From the NCBI GenBank assembly GCA_023807065.1, contig JAJJLU010004605.1, forward strand, positions 1-11,248: a stretch of 11,248 bases of DNA, read 5' to 3'. Shown piece after piece: positions 1-8,801 of the stretch. Source of the stretch: Isotricha intestinalis (lineage: Eukaryota > Ciliophora > Litostomatea > Vestibuliferida > Isotrichidae). The notes beneath the pieces are model-generated. The model was not told the origin of the DNA and did not search any database. It saw nothing but the letters and a program-made list of their open reading frames with translations. A program made the position numbers and the translations under genes. Position 1 is the stretch's first letter; each line of letters opens with the position of its first letter.

Positions 1-672
1 TGATGAGACACAAATTCAGTTGTTTCATATTTTATTAAATATTTATCTAAAATTTCTTTTCTTTTTTCTGAAGTTTGAGCAGAAATTGGAAATTCAAATT
101 TTCTTAAATTATTATTTCTTTAATTTAATTTTTTATATGAATCATAAATCCATGGAAATATAGGATATTGATCTAAATCATTATATGATCTTAAAAAATA
201 TTTATTTAATAAATTTATAAAAACAAAATTTGATATTTTTGAATTTTGTCTTTTCCTTGAAATTTGTTTAATATTACATAAAAATTTATTAATTGGTTTT
301 TATTTAAAAAATTCAGTAAATAACTTTTATTATCTTTTGTAAATATTTCACAAGATTTTCAAATATATTAAAATCTTCTTGTTATAATTTCTAAAAAATA
401 TTCAAAAGGAATTATCATAAATTTTTTTTTATTTATATATTTCACACTTGAAAACATATTCTGAGGACTTCTTAATTTTATTTTAATTTCTTTTTCTAAT
501 TTTATTATTAAAAAACCCTTAAATATTAAAATTAAACAAAATACATTTCCTTCAGGAATTAATATTTAATAATAAATTTTATATGTTGATTCATTGTTTT
601 TATGTAATATTTTTTTTTCTTTTTTAATTTCTTCTTTAAAATTTTTTGCATAAGAATGTGAAATTTCATAAG
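1..672 (-). CDS. PH-BEACH domain protein segment, truncated at both ends
   Basis: BEACH proteins are large eukaryotic scaffolds for membrane traffic, autophagy and vesicle fusion. The PH-like part (about 560-240) shows a hydrophobic strand pair, then IPFEYFLEIITRRF and CEIFTKDNKSYLLNF, matching the family pattern of a seIreI..RRy strand followed by lEIF..d.ksyfLnF. The BEACH start follows (about 235-1) with SKISNF, then RSYNDLDQYPIFPW (key residues at 148-179), the family signature. A UAA at 120-122 sits in KLN-UAA-RNNN and is read as Gln. Three frame corrections are needed: a missing T and an extra A near the RRF/CEIF strand, and a missing A just before SKISNF. The rest of BEACH and any WD repeats lie outside the window. 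The upstream end runs directly into a glycosyltransferase near 675, so the native N-terminus is absent. Family call is firm; whether the locus is intact is doubtful. Confidence 0.82.
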
Positions 673-2750
673 TTTAAACAAATAGTTAATTCATTAACCA
701 TAACTCCTAATCCTCCAATTCACCATCTTTCTAATTCAGGAGTAATAAAACAAATTAAAACATATTTATTACTTTTTGCTATTTCATCTGTATATAAGGG
801 AACTTTAGGATATTTTGAAAATGAAATTTGAGGTAAAAGATTTATTTTATGAATCTATTTGAATTATTCTATACTATCATTTGTATTTCTTGACACACAT
901 TTTAAATGATTAAAATAATCTTCGTATTTTAAATTGTTTAATACTGTTTGAATTTCTTTGAACCATTTTGTAAATTCACTTAAAGGTAATTTGTTTTTTA
1001 AAAAATAATCTAATTGAGATGAAATTTAAATTCTCAAATTTTTTACTTTTCTTACATTTACATAATTCATTTTATGAATTTATAAAAACTTTTTGTTATA
1101 AGATTAAATGGTTATACAATTGAAAATCCAAATATAGTACTTGAAGAGGGAAGAATTGAAATAAAATGTGGATTATGTGGTGAAAGAACTTCTGATAAAA
1201 AATAATAATTTTTATTTGTTAAATTATTAGAAATATCCCAATCTTCAATTTGACATATTGTATTTATATCCATATTCTGATATTCTTCTGCAATAACATT
1301 TAAATCACTTCTAATTGTTTTTGTAGTATGTCCAAAATTAATTATTGCAATTTGATTATTATTTTCTTTATCTAATCTAAAGATAAAACATTCTCATTTC
1401 CACCATTATTAATAAAATATATTTTACCAAATTTATTTTATATTTATTTCTCATCTTCTTCATTTTTTCATAATGAATAGGATATTTTGTAATTTATATC
1501 CTTTATAACATCATCAGTTTCAGAGCCAATATCAATTTCAGCTATAGAAAATTGCCTTATCTCTAGTTGAATTAGACGAAGTTAAACCATCATTTTGATT
1601 TTCTTTATATTTAATTTTTAAATTCCTGAAAGATTTAGACTTACCTTTTTTATTTTGTAAATTATTTTGAATATCAACTTCATTAATATTATAATTATTA
1701 TTTTGACATTCAAAAACAGAGAACATTTTAAATCTATTAAGTTCACCTTTACTTTCATTTTACCTTTAGAAAAAAGTAAAGCAGGATAAGGCCAAATATC
1801 ACCACCAAAAGATAATATAGTAATGCAATTTAAAGGCATATGTTTTTCATAATATTCATAAAAATGTTTAAACATTTTTGTTATATTTGTTTTAGATTTT
1901 AAATACTTGGCAAATTCTTTAAATATTTCTTTTTTAAATATTTTATTATATGCTTTACGTATTATTTTAGGAAGAAGATATAAACGGGGAATTACACCTG
2001 AATTTACAAGAGCGTATTGTCTTCCTAAATATCTTTCACTATTATCATTAAATTCTCCTATAAAAATATAATTAGGATATTTTGACCAAATTTTCCTGTT
2101 TTATTTAATTAAGAGGGGATTTGGATAAAATTATGTGCGGATTTGAATTTAAAATCAGTACAATAATACCATTTAATATTTCATAATTTTATATCTTCTT
2201 GAATAATCTTCATCTACATCTTCTCTGAGCATCTCATCATGATTTACTTTATATAAATTTGGCCATAATTGAACATTATGAACTTCATTAATTTTATATT
2301 TTTTAATTAATTGTAAAGTATCACTAATAATAAATTCCAAGCTTTAATATCTCTGTAATTCACTTAAAGAAGATATATCTTTTTCAATTTTTCTTTCTTT
2401 TAACATTTCAAAATTTTCTTTTTCTTTCATAGTTAATTCTTCAATAAAATTTTAATTCATTTTGTCAACTTCATTTTCAAAATAAAACAATTCATATATA
2501 TTCTTATTTTTAATTTCTTCAGGGTTAATCATATTTATTTTTTATTATCTATCCAAAATATAATTGACTTTTCATTAGATGTCATATTTTTAATTGATAA
2601 TACTATAAATCGAAAAAATTTATTTATTATAAATTCTAACTAATAAAGATTCAACATCTTTTTTATTTTTATTTGTTTCTCAATATAAATAAAAATTAAA
2701 GTTTTATTATTTGAATTCCAATCAGAATAAATTTTTGTCTTTTATTTAAT
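673..2750 (-). CDS. GH13-GT5 glucan synthase-like protein (alpha-amylase-like plus truncated starch-synthase-like domain)
   Basis: Such fusions of a GH13 (alpha-amylase-like) region and a GT5 glucan synthase domain probably make or remodel storage alpha-glucan in the cytoplasm. Seen in order: an entry beta region (about 2730-2560); DISSLSELQRYQSLEFI; VHNVQLWPNLYKVNHDEMLR and DVDEDYSRRYK (2290-2180); YPNPLLIK-UAA-NRKIWSKYPN, IFIGE, SGVIPRLYLLP; WPYPALLF (about 1790); YPIHYEKMKKMRNKY; IYFINNGGNENVLS and QIAIINFGHTTKTIR; TICQIEDWD and PHNPHFISILPSS; MNYVNVRKVKNLRI; then the GT5 start FITPELERW..IGGLGVMVNEL (760-680). At least eight one-base corrections are needed, mostly missing A or T in homopolymers. 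In-frame UAA and UAG (2101-2103, 864-866, 855-857) fit Gln. An in-frame UGA at 720-722 disrupts the residues before the GGLG loop. GT5 stops after about 20 residues of its catalytic start. No ATG separates this from the upstream charged region. Confidence 0.78.
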
Positions 2751-4574
2751 TATGTTTTAAACTTTTATTAAGTGCTTTTGTAATTATTTTTGTTTTTTTA
2801 TCTACTCTTTGCATTGTTTCACATATTGTTTCATTTGGATTAAAATTATTTTCTTTTTTAAATTTATTATTATAATTATTTAAGTTTGCTGTTTTTGATT
2901 TTTTTATTTCTGAATTTATTATATTTTCTTTATTTAAATTTGAAGTATTTGATTTTTTGATTTCTACATTTTCTTTTATATTTATTATATTTGATTTTTT
3001 AATTAATTTCTGAAATTTCATTTATTTTATTCTTTTCTATTTTTTCTTTTTTTTGATTAGGAATTTCTTCTTCAATTATTTCATCTTCTATTTCTTCATT
3101 ATTTTCATTATTTATTTTTTTTTATTTGGTATAACTTGTATATTTTCTTTAGAATCACTTTTTAAAATATCATTAAATTGAAGTAATTTAAATGAATCTT
3201 CTTTAATTAAATCATTTAATTCAGATAATTTTTTTTCCTTCTATATTTTCTTCTATTTCATCATTACTATTATTATTATTATAATTATTATTAAAATTTA
3301 ATTTTGGTCCATCTTTATTATCAACTTCTTCATCTTCATAATAAAAAATTTCTTCTTCTTTTTTATTTAATTTAGGCCCATAATAATATTCTTCATTATT
3401 ATTATTATTTTCTTCATTATAATTTTTATCATTATCATCGAATTTATATTCTTCTTCTTCTCCAATAATACTCTCTTCTTTTTATTCATTATTATTCTTT
3501 TGAATAGATTCATTAATATTTTTTTTCACAGTTTTTAAATTATATTGTTCATTATTTTGTTCTTTAGAAGGATAAATTTTTTTAATTCTTAAATTATAAT
3601 CTTTTTTAATTATAAGATTTTTACTTTGAAAAATAATATTGGCAGGAATATATAAATTATTTTATTCAATTTGAGGATTATAAGAAGGAGTTAAATCATA
3701 ATAATCTCCCAATTTATTTACCATTAAATCTATATTATATATAGAATCTTCAATGTCTGTTTCTAAAAAATTTTTCTTCAGGATTTTTTATTCCCAATTT
3801 TTTTTAGATATTCTTTTATAATCATTGAATCCATTGCTTTTTTCAAAAACATCAATTTTATTTAAAATATCATTTATTTATATTAAAAGTTTTTTTTTTT
3901 TCTTTAACATGATTTAAATTATTTTTAATTTGATTAATTTCAAAATCATTAACAATTTTATCAGATTCAACTTTTTTTTCATGATGATAATTATTAATTT
4001 TTTTACTATTTCCACCAGAATAATCATAATGACCTTGAATATCATCAAAATAAATTCCATTATTTAAAGATAAAGCTCTTCTATTATATTCATCTTTTTT
4101 CATAAGAATTTTTCTTTTTTTTTTTTTCTTCTTTTTTTCTCTTTCTTTTCTTACTTTATTTTCTCTTTCTTTTTTTAAATATTCTTCTTTTATTCTCTTT
4201 AATTTTCCATTTCTTTCATCATTCCGAATTGAAACAAACCTTCTGTTATCTATTCTTAAGTCAAAATTATCATCATCTATTTGAGTAATTCAAATAAAAT
4301 ATTATCTTTTTTAATAGAATGTCTAAAATATGTTATTTGCTTTTTATCATATAAAACTAATTGTTTATCATCTAAATATATTTTTTTTCCTCTTAATTTT
4401 GAATTGAAAAATTCTACTCTGTGAAAATGAGAATTTAATTTAAAAGCCCATATAAATAATATTTTTGTTCTATTTATTAATTTTTGTTATATATTTTTTA
4501 TTTTACGAACTATAAGTTTTCCTAACTTCTTTTTCAAAATATTTAAGATTTTCTATTTCTAGAAAATTTGACAT
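2722..4574 (-). CDS. FAIM-like N-terminal domain followed by a long charged low-complexity region
   Basis: The ATG at 4572-4574 opens MSNFLEIENLKYFEK. After a one-base shift comes KLGKLIVRKIKNI, then WAFKLNSHFHRVEFFNSK, LRGKKIYLDDKQ and, after a missing A, ITQIDDDNFDLRIDNRRF (about 4505-4230). This follows the FAIM1 pattern (Fas apoptosis inhibitory molecule): HkVEF..s..sGKr.iylDgK and a later fdL.Idn.sF strand. A Lys/Glu coiled stretch follows (4215-4105), then a hydrophilic Asn/Asp/Glu/Lys region to about 2750 with acidic blocks and poly-Asn. Long frames here are broken only by single UAA codons with the frame kept on both sides (3482-3484, 3662-3664), good evidence for UAA = Gln. A UGA occurs at 2722-2724 in the last frame, so it may end there. 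However, the downstream GH13 gene has no ATG at its start, so both may be one polypeptide. Role unknown; FAIM-like assignment is moderate. Confidence 0.6.
2750..3870 (-). repeat. Asn/Glu/Lys low-complexity coding tract with AAT and GAA codon runs
   Basis: On the minus strand this reads as an acidic, asparagine-rich linker. It includes NNNNNEEYYYGPKL and EEENIEG-like blocks, and later two related short segments (EIKKSNTSNLN and EIKKSKTANLN, about 2960-2870) that look like an internal duplication. AAT and GAA/GAT trinucleotide runs dominate, as expected for codon-slippage repeats in an AT-rich genome. It joins the FAIM-like head to the GH13-like region and is probably disordered. Confidence 0.7.
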
Positions 4575-4647
4575 TTTTGGTTTAATTTTAATTTAAATTT
4601 TTTTATATTTGTATTTTATGGGTAAATAATGTAAAATAATTAAAAAT
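4575..4647. promoter_or_regulatory. Short divergent intergenic region
   Basis: 73 bp lie between the FAIM-like start codon (minus, 4574) and the first plus-strand ATG (4648). The stretch is almost pure A/T with no recognisable element beyond TATA-like strings. It must hold the 5' signals of the minus-strand gene, and of the plus-strand gene if ORF 4648 is real. The promoter role is inferred from layout only. Confidence 0.35.
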
Positions 4648-5084
4648 ATGGATTTTTATAAAAAATTTATATGTTTTAAATTTCAAAAAATGAAAGATAA
4701 TCACGATGAAAAAAATACAAATAATAAAATTATTGAAAAAATATCTCATAATCTTTTCCTTAAAAATATCAGAAAAAAAATTCTTTTAGTAATCACTTTT
4801 TTTCTGAGAAAGAAAAAACGAATATTAAAAAATTAGATAATATTAAATTTAAATCATGTAAAATATTAATTAACATTTTATATAAATATGATAGATAAAA
4901 TCTATACAGTTTATTCTCTTTTCTTTCTTACGTCAGAAAAATCACGAAAAATAAGTTTTATAACATTTAAATATCACAACTTTTTATTCATTAAATATCT
5001 GAATATAATTTTACAACCCAACAATTATATATATTTAATTTAACTAATCCAATTGCTTTACATTAAAAAATTTAAAATGAATGA
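4648..5084 (+). CDS. Hypothetical small basic ORF, weak
   Basis: I do not recognise this protein. From ATG 4648 the frame gives a Lys/Asn-rich sequence (MDFYKKFICFKFQKMKDNHD...). A one-base correction in a poly-A run near 4775 continues it as FSNHFFSEKEKTNIKKLDN. With UAA/UAG as Gln the frame then stays open to a UGA at 5082-5084. A GTAAAA...ATAG segment at about 4856-4894 could be a short intron with a TTAAC branch-like site, which would change the downstream frame. No domain, signal peptide or clear membrane helix is seen. It may instead be the 5' exon or leader of the gene starting at 5077. Coding status is uncertain. Confidence 0.25.
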
Positions 5085-5795
5085 AAAAATAATATAAAAT
5101 ATTCTAAATTTAAAAATTAAAGAAATAACAAAATAAAAAAAAAAAAAAACAATTAAAATAATTAAAAAGAAAATAAGAAAACCTAAATTTATTATTGGAA
5201 GAATCAAAAAAACCAATAATAGAGAAAACCTCAGAACAAGATTCAAATATAAGAGAAACGATCAACAATACCAATTCATCAACAAAATTATGATTATTTA
5301 GAACAAATTCAAATAACAGATTATTTTTTTTATTGCATAAAAATATGACATATATATTTTATACTTTTCTTGTGTTTGCATTTGTATTATTAATTTGTTC
5401 TATTATTTTTTTAGATTATAAATCAATTATTATTTTTGTTATTTTAAGAATTGGTTTTATTCTTATTGGAGTTTTCTGTTATGGAATTTATGTTAAATTA
5501 AGAAAAAAAGATAAAAGTCTTTTAATAGAAAAAAAATGCATGATTCCTTTATTTTCTAGATTTGTTAATGAAAAATATAATTTGTTTTATATTCAAGAAT
5601 TTATTCTTATAAAAAAAAGAAATTGAAGAAAATATTTCCGGATTAAAAATTAATTTAATTTTAATGAATGGAAAACAAATTAATATATATGATGAATGGG
5701 TTTTAAAAGAAGACGAAAGTGAATTTGTTGAAAAAACTAAAAAATTAAATAAATTTATAATAAGATTTAAAATAATTTATGATTATTATGATTAG
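5077..5795 (+). CDS. Two-TM membrane protein with N-terminal basic/coiled stretch and C-terminal PH-like domain
   Basis: From ATG 5077, adding one A in the AAAAAA run gives MNEKNNIKYSKFKN followed by a Lys/Gln-rich stretch whose glutamines are UAA (KQLKQLKRKQENLNLLLEE), then a Ser/Thr/Asn linker. Two hydrophobic helices follow (about 5345-5400 and 5420-5490), the second ending in YVKLRKKDK. The tail (5510-5780) has alternating strands, IEKKCMIPLFSRF, YIQEFILIKK, LKINLILMNGKQINIYDEW, and a final helix with TKKLNKFI, which resembles a PH-like fold. In-frame UAG is at 5793-5795; a one-base correction would instead place UGA at 5780-5782, more consistent with UGA-only termination. It is likely an endomembrane protein. 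The family is not identified. Confidence 0.55.
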
Positions 5796-5953
5796 TTACC
5801 TTTGTTATTCAAATTGAGTTAAATTATAAAAATAAAAATAAAAAAATAAAAATCAAGTTAAATTTAAAGGATATATATAAAATTTAAAAAATTTAATATT
5901 ATTACAATCAACAAACACAATAATTTTTTATTTTTTTAATTTAAATCTAAAAA
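5796..5953. other. Convergent 3' intergenic region, no feature seen
   Basis: About 160 bp of nearly pure A/T between the ends of the plus-strand two-TM gene and the minus-strand cysteine-rich gene. It should contain both 3' untranslated regions. I see no gene, repeat or stable hairpin. Confidence 0.4.
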
Positions 5954-6915
5954 TTAAATCGGACCAAAGTAAATTTCATTAAATTTATCAAGACAATTTT
6001 CACATATTTCAATACCATTATTACATAAATTACAATACCATCCAATTCCTCCTAAATTATCACAAATACAATATTTTTGTATAATTCCTCCTTTTTATTT
6101 TTCACCACTACCACAAACTCTACATATTGGAGGAGGAGAATGATTTTGACATATTTTCACATTGGAATTATCACAATAAAATAATACTTTTCATTTTCAT
6201 GATAATTTAATTATTCTAAAACAATTTTCTTTATTTCTTTTTTATTATTCCAAATTAATGTTTTACCACATTTTATATAATTTCTAAGAGGAATACATGA
6301 ACATAAAGAATTTAATTTATTTTCTCCTGTGAAATGTTTATGATTTAATATTTGAGTGAAATTGTTTGTTATTTCTTTGTGTATTATACAATAAAACTTC
6401 TTATATTTGCTATTTGTATAAATATTCTCTTTACATTTTGTGTTTTCTTTATTTTCTGATATTTGAAAAAAAAATCACATGCATCATTATTTCTAAATTT
6501 ATATATTGAAATACATTTACATTTATTATATAATTATCTTTTTTCTTTGGTGATTTATATATATGTCTTTTTAAATCATTTATTGTTTTTATTTCTGAAT
6601 TAAGATTTTTATTTCTTTTATTTAATTTATCATCATTTATTATTGATTCTGAAGTTTTTGACAATTTAATATTCGAATTTGAATATTGTACTAATTCCTT
6701 TTGATAAAAAGTTGATGTACTTTTTCTTGCATTAATTATAATATTGTAACTTTATTTCTTTTATATCAAAAATTCCAATTTTTGTTGGATCAATTGTAAT
6801 TTATATTTTGATTAATTTTCGTTTTTTTAATAAATTAATTTAGCAATAAAATTTGATGGTTCATTTAAAGAACAAACACTTTAATATTTAGGGATTGGGC
6901 ACTATCCCCAATCAT
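5954..6915 (-). CDS. Cysteine-rich, probably zinc-binding protein with N-terminal beta domain
   Basis: The ATG at 6913-6915 opens MIGDSAQSLNIK. After one added base comes VCSLNEPSNFIAKLIY, then KRKLIKI-UAA-ITIDPTKIGIFDIKEIKLQYYN and STSTFYQKELVQ, a strand-rich domain I cannot name. A basic Ser/Asn/Lys linker follows (6690-6540). The C-terminal half is rich in Cys and His (CKCISIYKFRNNDACDFF, CSCIPLRNYIKC). It ends in a compact cluster with C..C pairs: YCDNSNVKICQNH, PPPICRVCGSGE, YCICDNLGG, WYCNLCNNG, CENC (about 6180-5985). This pattern suggests two or more Zn-binding knuckles, as in RING, B-box or treble-clef modules, but no standard spacing is certain. UAA at 6095-6097 is Gln. The stop may be UGA at 5976-5978 with one added A, or lie near 5954. 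At least four frame corrections are needed. Confidence 0.6.
6893..6913. repeat. Small GC-rich inverted repeat over the start codon of the Cys-rich gene
   Basis: Arms GATTGGG (6893-6899) and CCCAATC (6907-6913) flank a 7-nt loop. This is the most GC-rich short patch in an otherwise A/T-dominated neighbourhood. It overlaps the minus-strand codons for IGDSAQS just after the ATG, so it could be codon choice by chance or an RNA hairpin near the start. Confidence 0.5.
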
Positions 6916-7007
6916 TTTTGTTGCAAAAGTTATTATTTTTATTATTAAATAAGAATTAACAAGAAAAATAAATAAAAAAAAATAAAAAGGAAATATTATA
7001 AAAAAAT
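6916..7007. promoter_or_regulatory. Divergent intergenic region between the Cys-rich and Yip1-like genes
   Basis: 92 bp separate the two start codons (minus 6915, plus 7008). It contains A-rich leader sequence before the Yip1-like ATG and no recognised motif. The promoter role for both genes is inferred from the head-to-head arrangement. Confidence 0.4.
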
Positions 7008-7750
7008 ATGTCAAATAAATATGACCCAATGCATCAAAAGGTAAAAACCAATTAAACTAAATGTAAAATTATATAAAAAATAAATAAAATAAATCTAGCA
7101 ACAACATTATTAAACAAAGCAAGCCATCAAGTATCTCAAAGTTACTTAGAAAAATGTATATTTTACATAGGGTAAAATAAATTTAAATAATTTCAAAATT
7201 ATATAAACTCCAAAAAAAAGGTATTTAAAACCATATTTTGATATAACAACAAAAGATGTAATAATATGTGTATTATATTCCTTAATACATTTTAATTACA
7301 AATTTTATGTTTAATATTTATAATAGCATCATCAGGAAGTTTATCTCGTTATTTCCAAAGGAAAAGAAATAATAAATTTTTTTGAAAATTTCATTCCAAT
7401 TTCAGCTTTAATAATATATTCAATTGGATTTATTATTCCTTTAATTATTGTTATTATTATGAAATGTTTTGGAAGTAATATTCATATATATCTATTTTAT
7501 GTATTTATGGATATTCTTTCACCATTTATATTCCTCATGTTTTTTCTGTGGATTTGGAATTAATTTTTTTCAATAAATTTTCCTTCTTTAAGCTTCTTTC
7601 TCAAGTACTTGTTTTATTATTGTTAATTTTTGGAAAGAAATGGGAAAATATGTTGATAAAATGAGAATTATTATTATCTTTTATTGTTTGTGTATAAGGA
7701 AATCTTTATTTTGTTGTGAAATTTTATTTCTTTGAAAAATTCGAAAATGA
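7008..7750 (+). CDS. Yip1-family Golgi/ER membrane protein, three exons
   Basis: Yip1/YIPF proteins are five-pass membrane proteins of ER and Golgi that act with Rab GTPases. Exon 1 (7008-7040) encodes MSNKYDPMHQK. Exon 2 (7099-7171) encodes TLLNKASHQVSQSYLEKCIF. Exon 3 begins YLKPYFDITTKDV, the Yip1 cytosolic motif. Membrane helices follow: FIPISALIIYSIGFIIPL, IYGYSFTIYIPHVFSV (the family YGYSl..fiP signature), FFKLLSQVLVLLLLIF, and a last one ending in KFYFFEKF. Corrections: one A before intron 1, and single bases near 7480, 7630 and 7690. UAA and UAG in exon 3 are read as Gln. UGA at 7748-7750 becomes the stop if one A is added to the preceding AAAA, the expected family end. Without that the frame stays open to UGA 8082-8084, giving an atypical basic tail. 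The DLYGPFW-like segment is poorly conserved here. Confidence 0.78.
7041..7098 (+). other. Intron 1 of the Yip1-like gene (58 nt, GT-AG)
   Basis: Donor GTAAAAACC and acceptor AATCTAG enclose an A/T-only stretch. Removing it joins HQK to the next conserved exon. One extra A in the exon-1 end (AAAA to AAAAA) is needed to keep frame, matching the indel pattern seen elsewhere. Confidence 0.6.
7172..7220 (+). other. Intron 2 of the Yip1-like gene (49 nt, GT-AG)
   Basis: Donor GTAAAATAA, acceptor AAAAAG. Splicing ATA-GG to G-TAT-TTA joins FYIG to YLKPYFDITTKDV with the frame exactly preserved and no correction. This is the best-supported intron in the window and shows spliceosomal introns of about 50 nt. 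Confidence 0.75.
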
Positions 7751-8176
7751 TTTATTTTTTTCCAATAATATAAATCTTTTTTCTTATTTTTTTTCTTTTA
7801 AGTTAATAATAATAATTTTAATAACATGTTTAATATAGTAAATTTATTAAAGCTTAATAGATTTTTATTTGGTTTTATTTATTTTTTTTTCTTTATGTTT
7901 AAATTGGTTTTTTTTAATTTTTTTATATGAAAATTTAAATAGATTTTAAATAAGAAAAAAAATAGAAAAATATATTAGATCTTTACTTTAAATACAATTA
8001 CTAAACAAAAGGAAAAAAATATAAAAAAAATATAATTCATAAAAAAAGTAATTCTAAATAGAATTTCCAACAATATTTCCGTGATTATAGTTTTTAATCC
8101 CTTTTAATTTTTGCATAAATAAATTAATCAAACTCACTGAAACAATAAAAAGAAAAAGATAAATTAAAAAAATAAT
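7751..8176. other. A/T-rich region downstream of the Yip1-like gene, no firm gene
   Basis: With UAA/UAG as Gln the plus strand stays open from the Yip1 frame to UGA 8082-8084. It reads as a hydrophobic then Lys/Gln-rich sequence, which could be a real tail but is also what T-rich then A-rich 3' UTR would give. From about 8107 a frame reading CINKLIKLTETIKRKR may be upstream sequence of the gene at 8177. I see no RNA gene or repeat. Confidence 0.35.
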
Positions 8177-8696
8177 AATTTTAACATTGATGATTTCTAT
8201 AATAATGAAAATATATGTTTTTATGAAAAATTAATGAAAAAGCAGAAGATAAATTTAAAATATTACATTTTGTTTATAATTCATATTATCTCACTGAAAA
8301 TATTAAAAAAAGAATAAAAGCTCAAATTGATTCTCATATTCAAATTGAATCATTAGATTTTGATGAAAAGAATTTTTTACAAAGTTTAAAACAGTTATTT
8401 AATGAAGATATTAATTCTTCATTAAATAATTCAATTAATGATTAATGATTCATTGAAAATTTCAAATGATTATATTTATTTTAATTCAAAATATTATTGG
8501 AATAGTTTAAATATAATTGAACCTTATTTTTCTTGTTTTATTGATTCTAATAATGATCTTATTATTGTATTTGAAGTTCCTTATTATGACAATTATAAAA
8601 TTTCATATAAGACTTTAAAAGAAGATTATAAATTTTTTTTCTGCTAAAAAAAAACATATAAAATTAAAAAAATAATTTTAAATAATAGGTTTCTGA
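8177..8696 (+). CDS. Unidentified protein, 3' part: helical segment plus beta-sandwich-like segment
   Basis: No start codon is clear. The frame from about 8177 gives FNIDDFYNNENICFYEKL. After a one-base correction near 8232 it gives a helical, amphipathic stretch (EKAEDKFKILHFVYNSYYL, then IKKRIKAQIDSHIQIESLD). A second correction near 8440 leads to DYIYFNSKYYWNSLNIIEPY and then CFIDSNNDLIIVFEVPYYDN, YKISYKTLKEDYKFFFSAKK. The last part alternates like a CS/Hsp20-type beta sandwich (D..N.LiI.fEvP pattern). Its terminal frame reaches UGA at 8694-8696. It may be the tail of a longer GTPase-like or chaperone-like protein whose 5' part is missing. That idea is inference; the coding nature is well supported by codon pattern. 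Confidence 0.5.
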
Positions 8697-8801
8697 ATGA
8701 AATTTATTTATATATTAGCAATAAAAAATATTTTATTTAATTAGTCTTTAATTTCTTTAATATTAATTTAACAAAAGTTTTTTAAGAAGAAAGATTAATT
8801 T
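8697..8801. other. Convergent 3' intergenic region
   Basis: About 105 bp of A/T sequence between the ends of the plus-strand gene at 8177-8696 and the minus-strand PH-like segment. No structure or gene is seen. Confidence 0.35.

Noticed and set aside
365..400. UGA read as tryptophan inside the PH domain
   Set aside because: Two compensating one-base corrections (TTT run and AAAA run) give a better match to the RRy..lEIF strand, so no sense UGA is needed.
646..831. Plus-strand ORF of 61 codons
   Set aside because: It is antisense to the GT5/BEACH coding sequence and has no domain features.
1538..1875. Two overlapping minus-strand ORFs as independent genes
   Set aside because: They are two frames of the same GH13 gene, joined by a one-base correction near 1735.
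3870..4103. Separate minus-strand 77-codon protein
   Set aside because: It is an internal piece of the FAIM-like gene, continuous with the Lys/Glu stretch upstream and cut by a one-base shift downstream.
5058..5246. Minus-strand hydrophobic ORF resembling membrane helices
   Set aside because: It is the antisense of an A-rich Lys/Gln coding stretch; poly-A read backwards always gives Phe/Leu/Ile.
7271..7326. A third Yip1 intron ending in ATAATAG
   Set aside because: The frame is open through this segment with UAR = Gln and the length matches the family better when it is retained.
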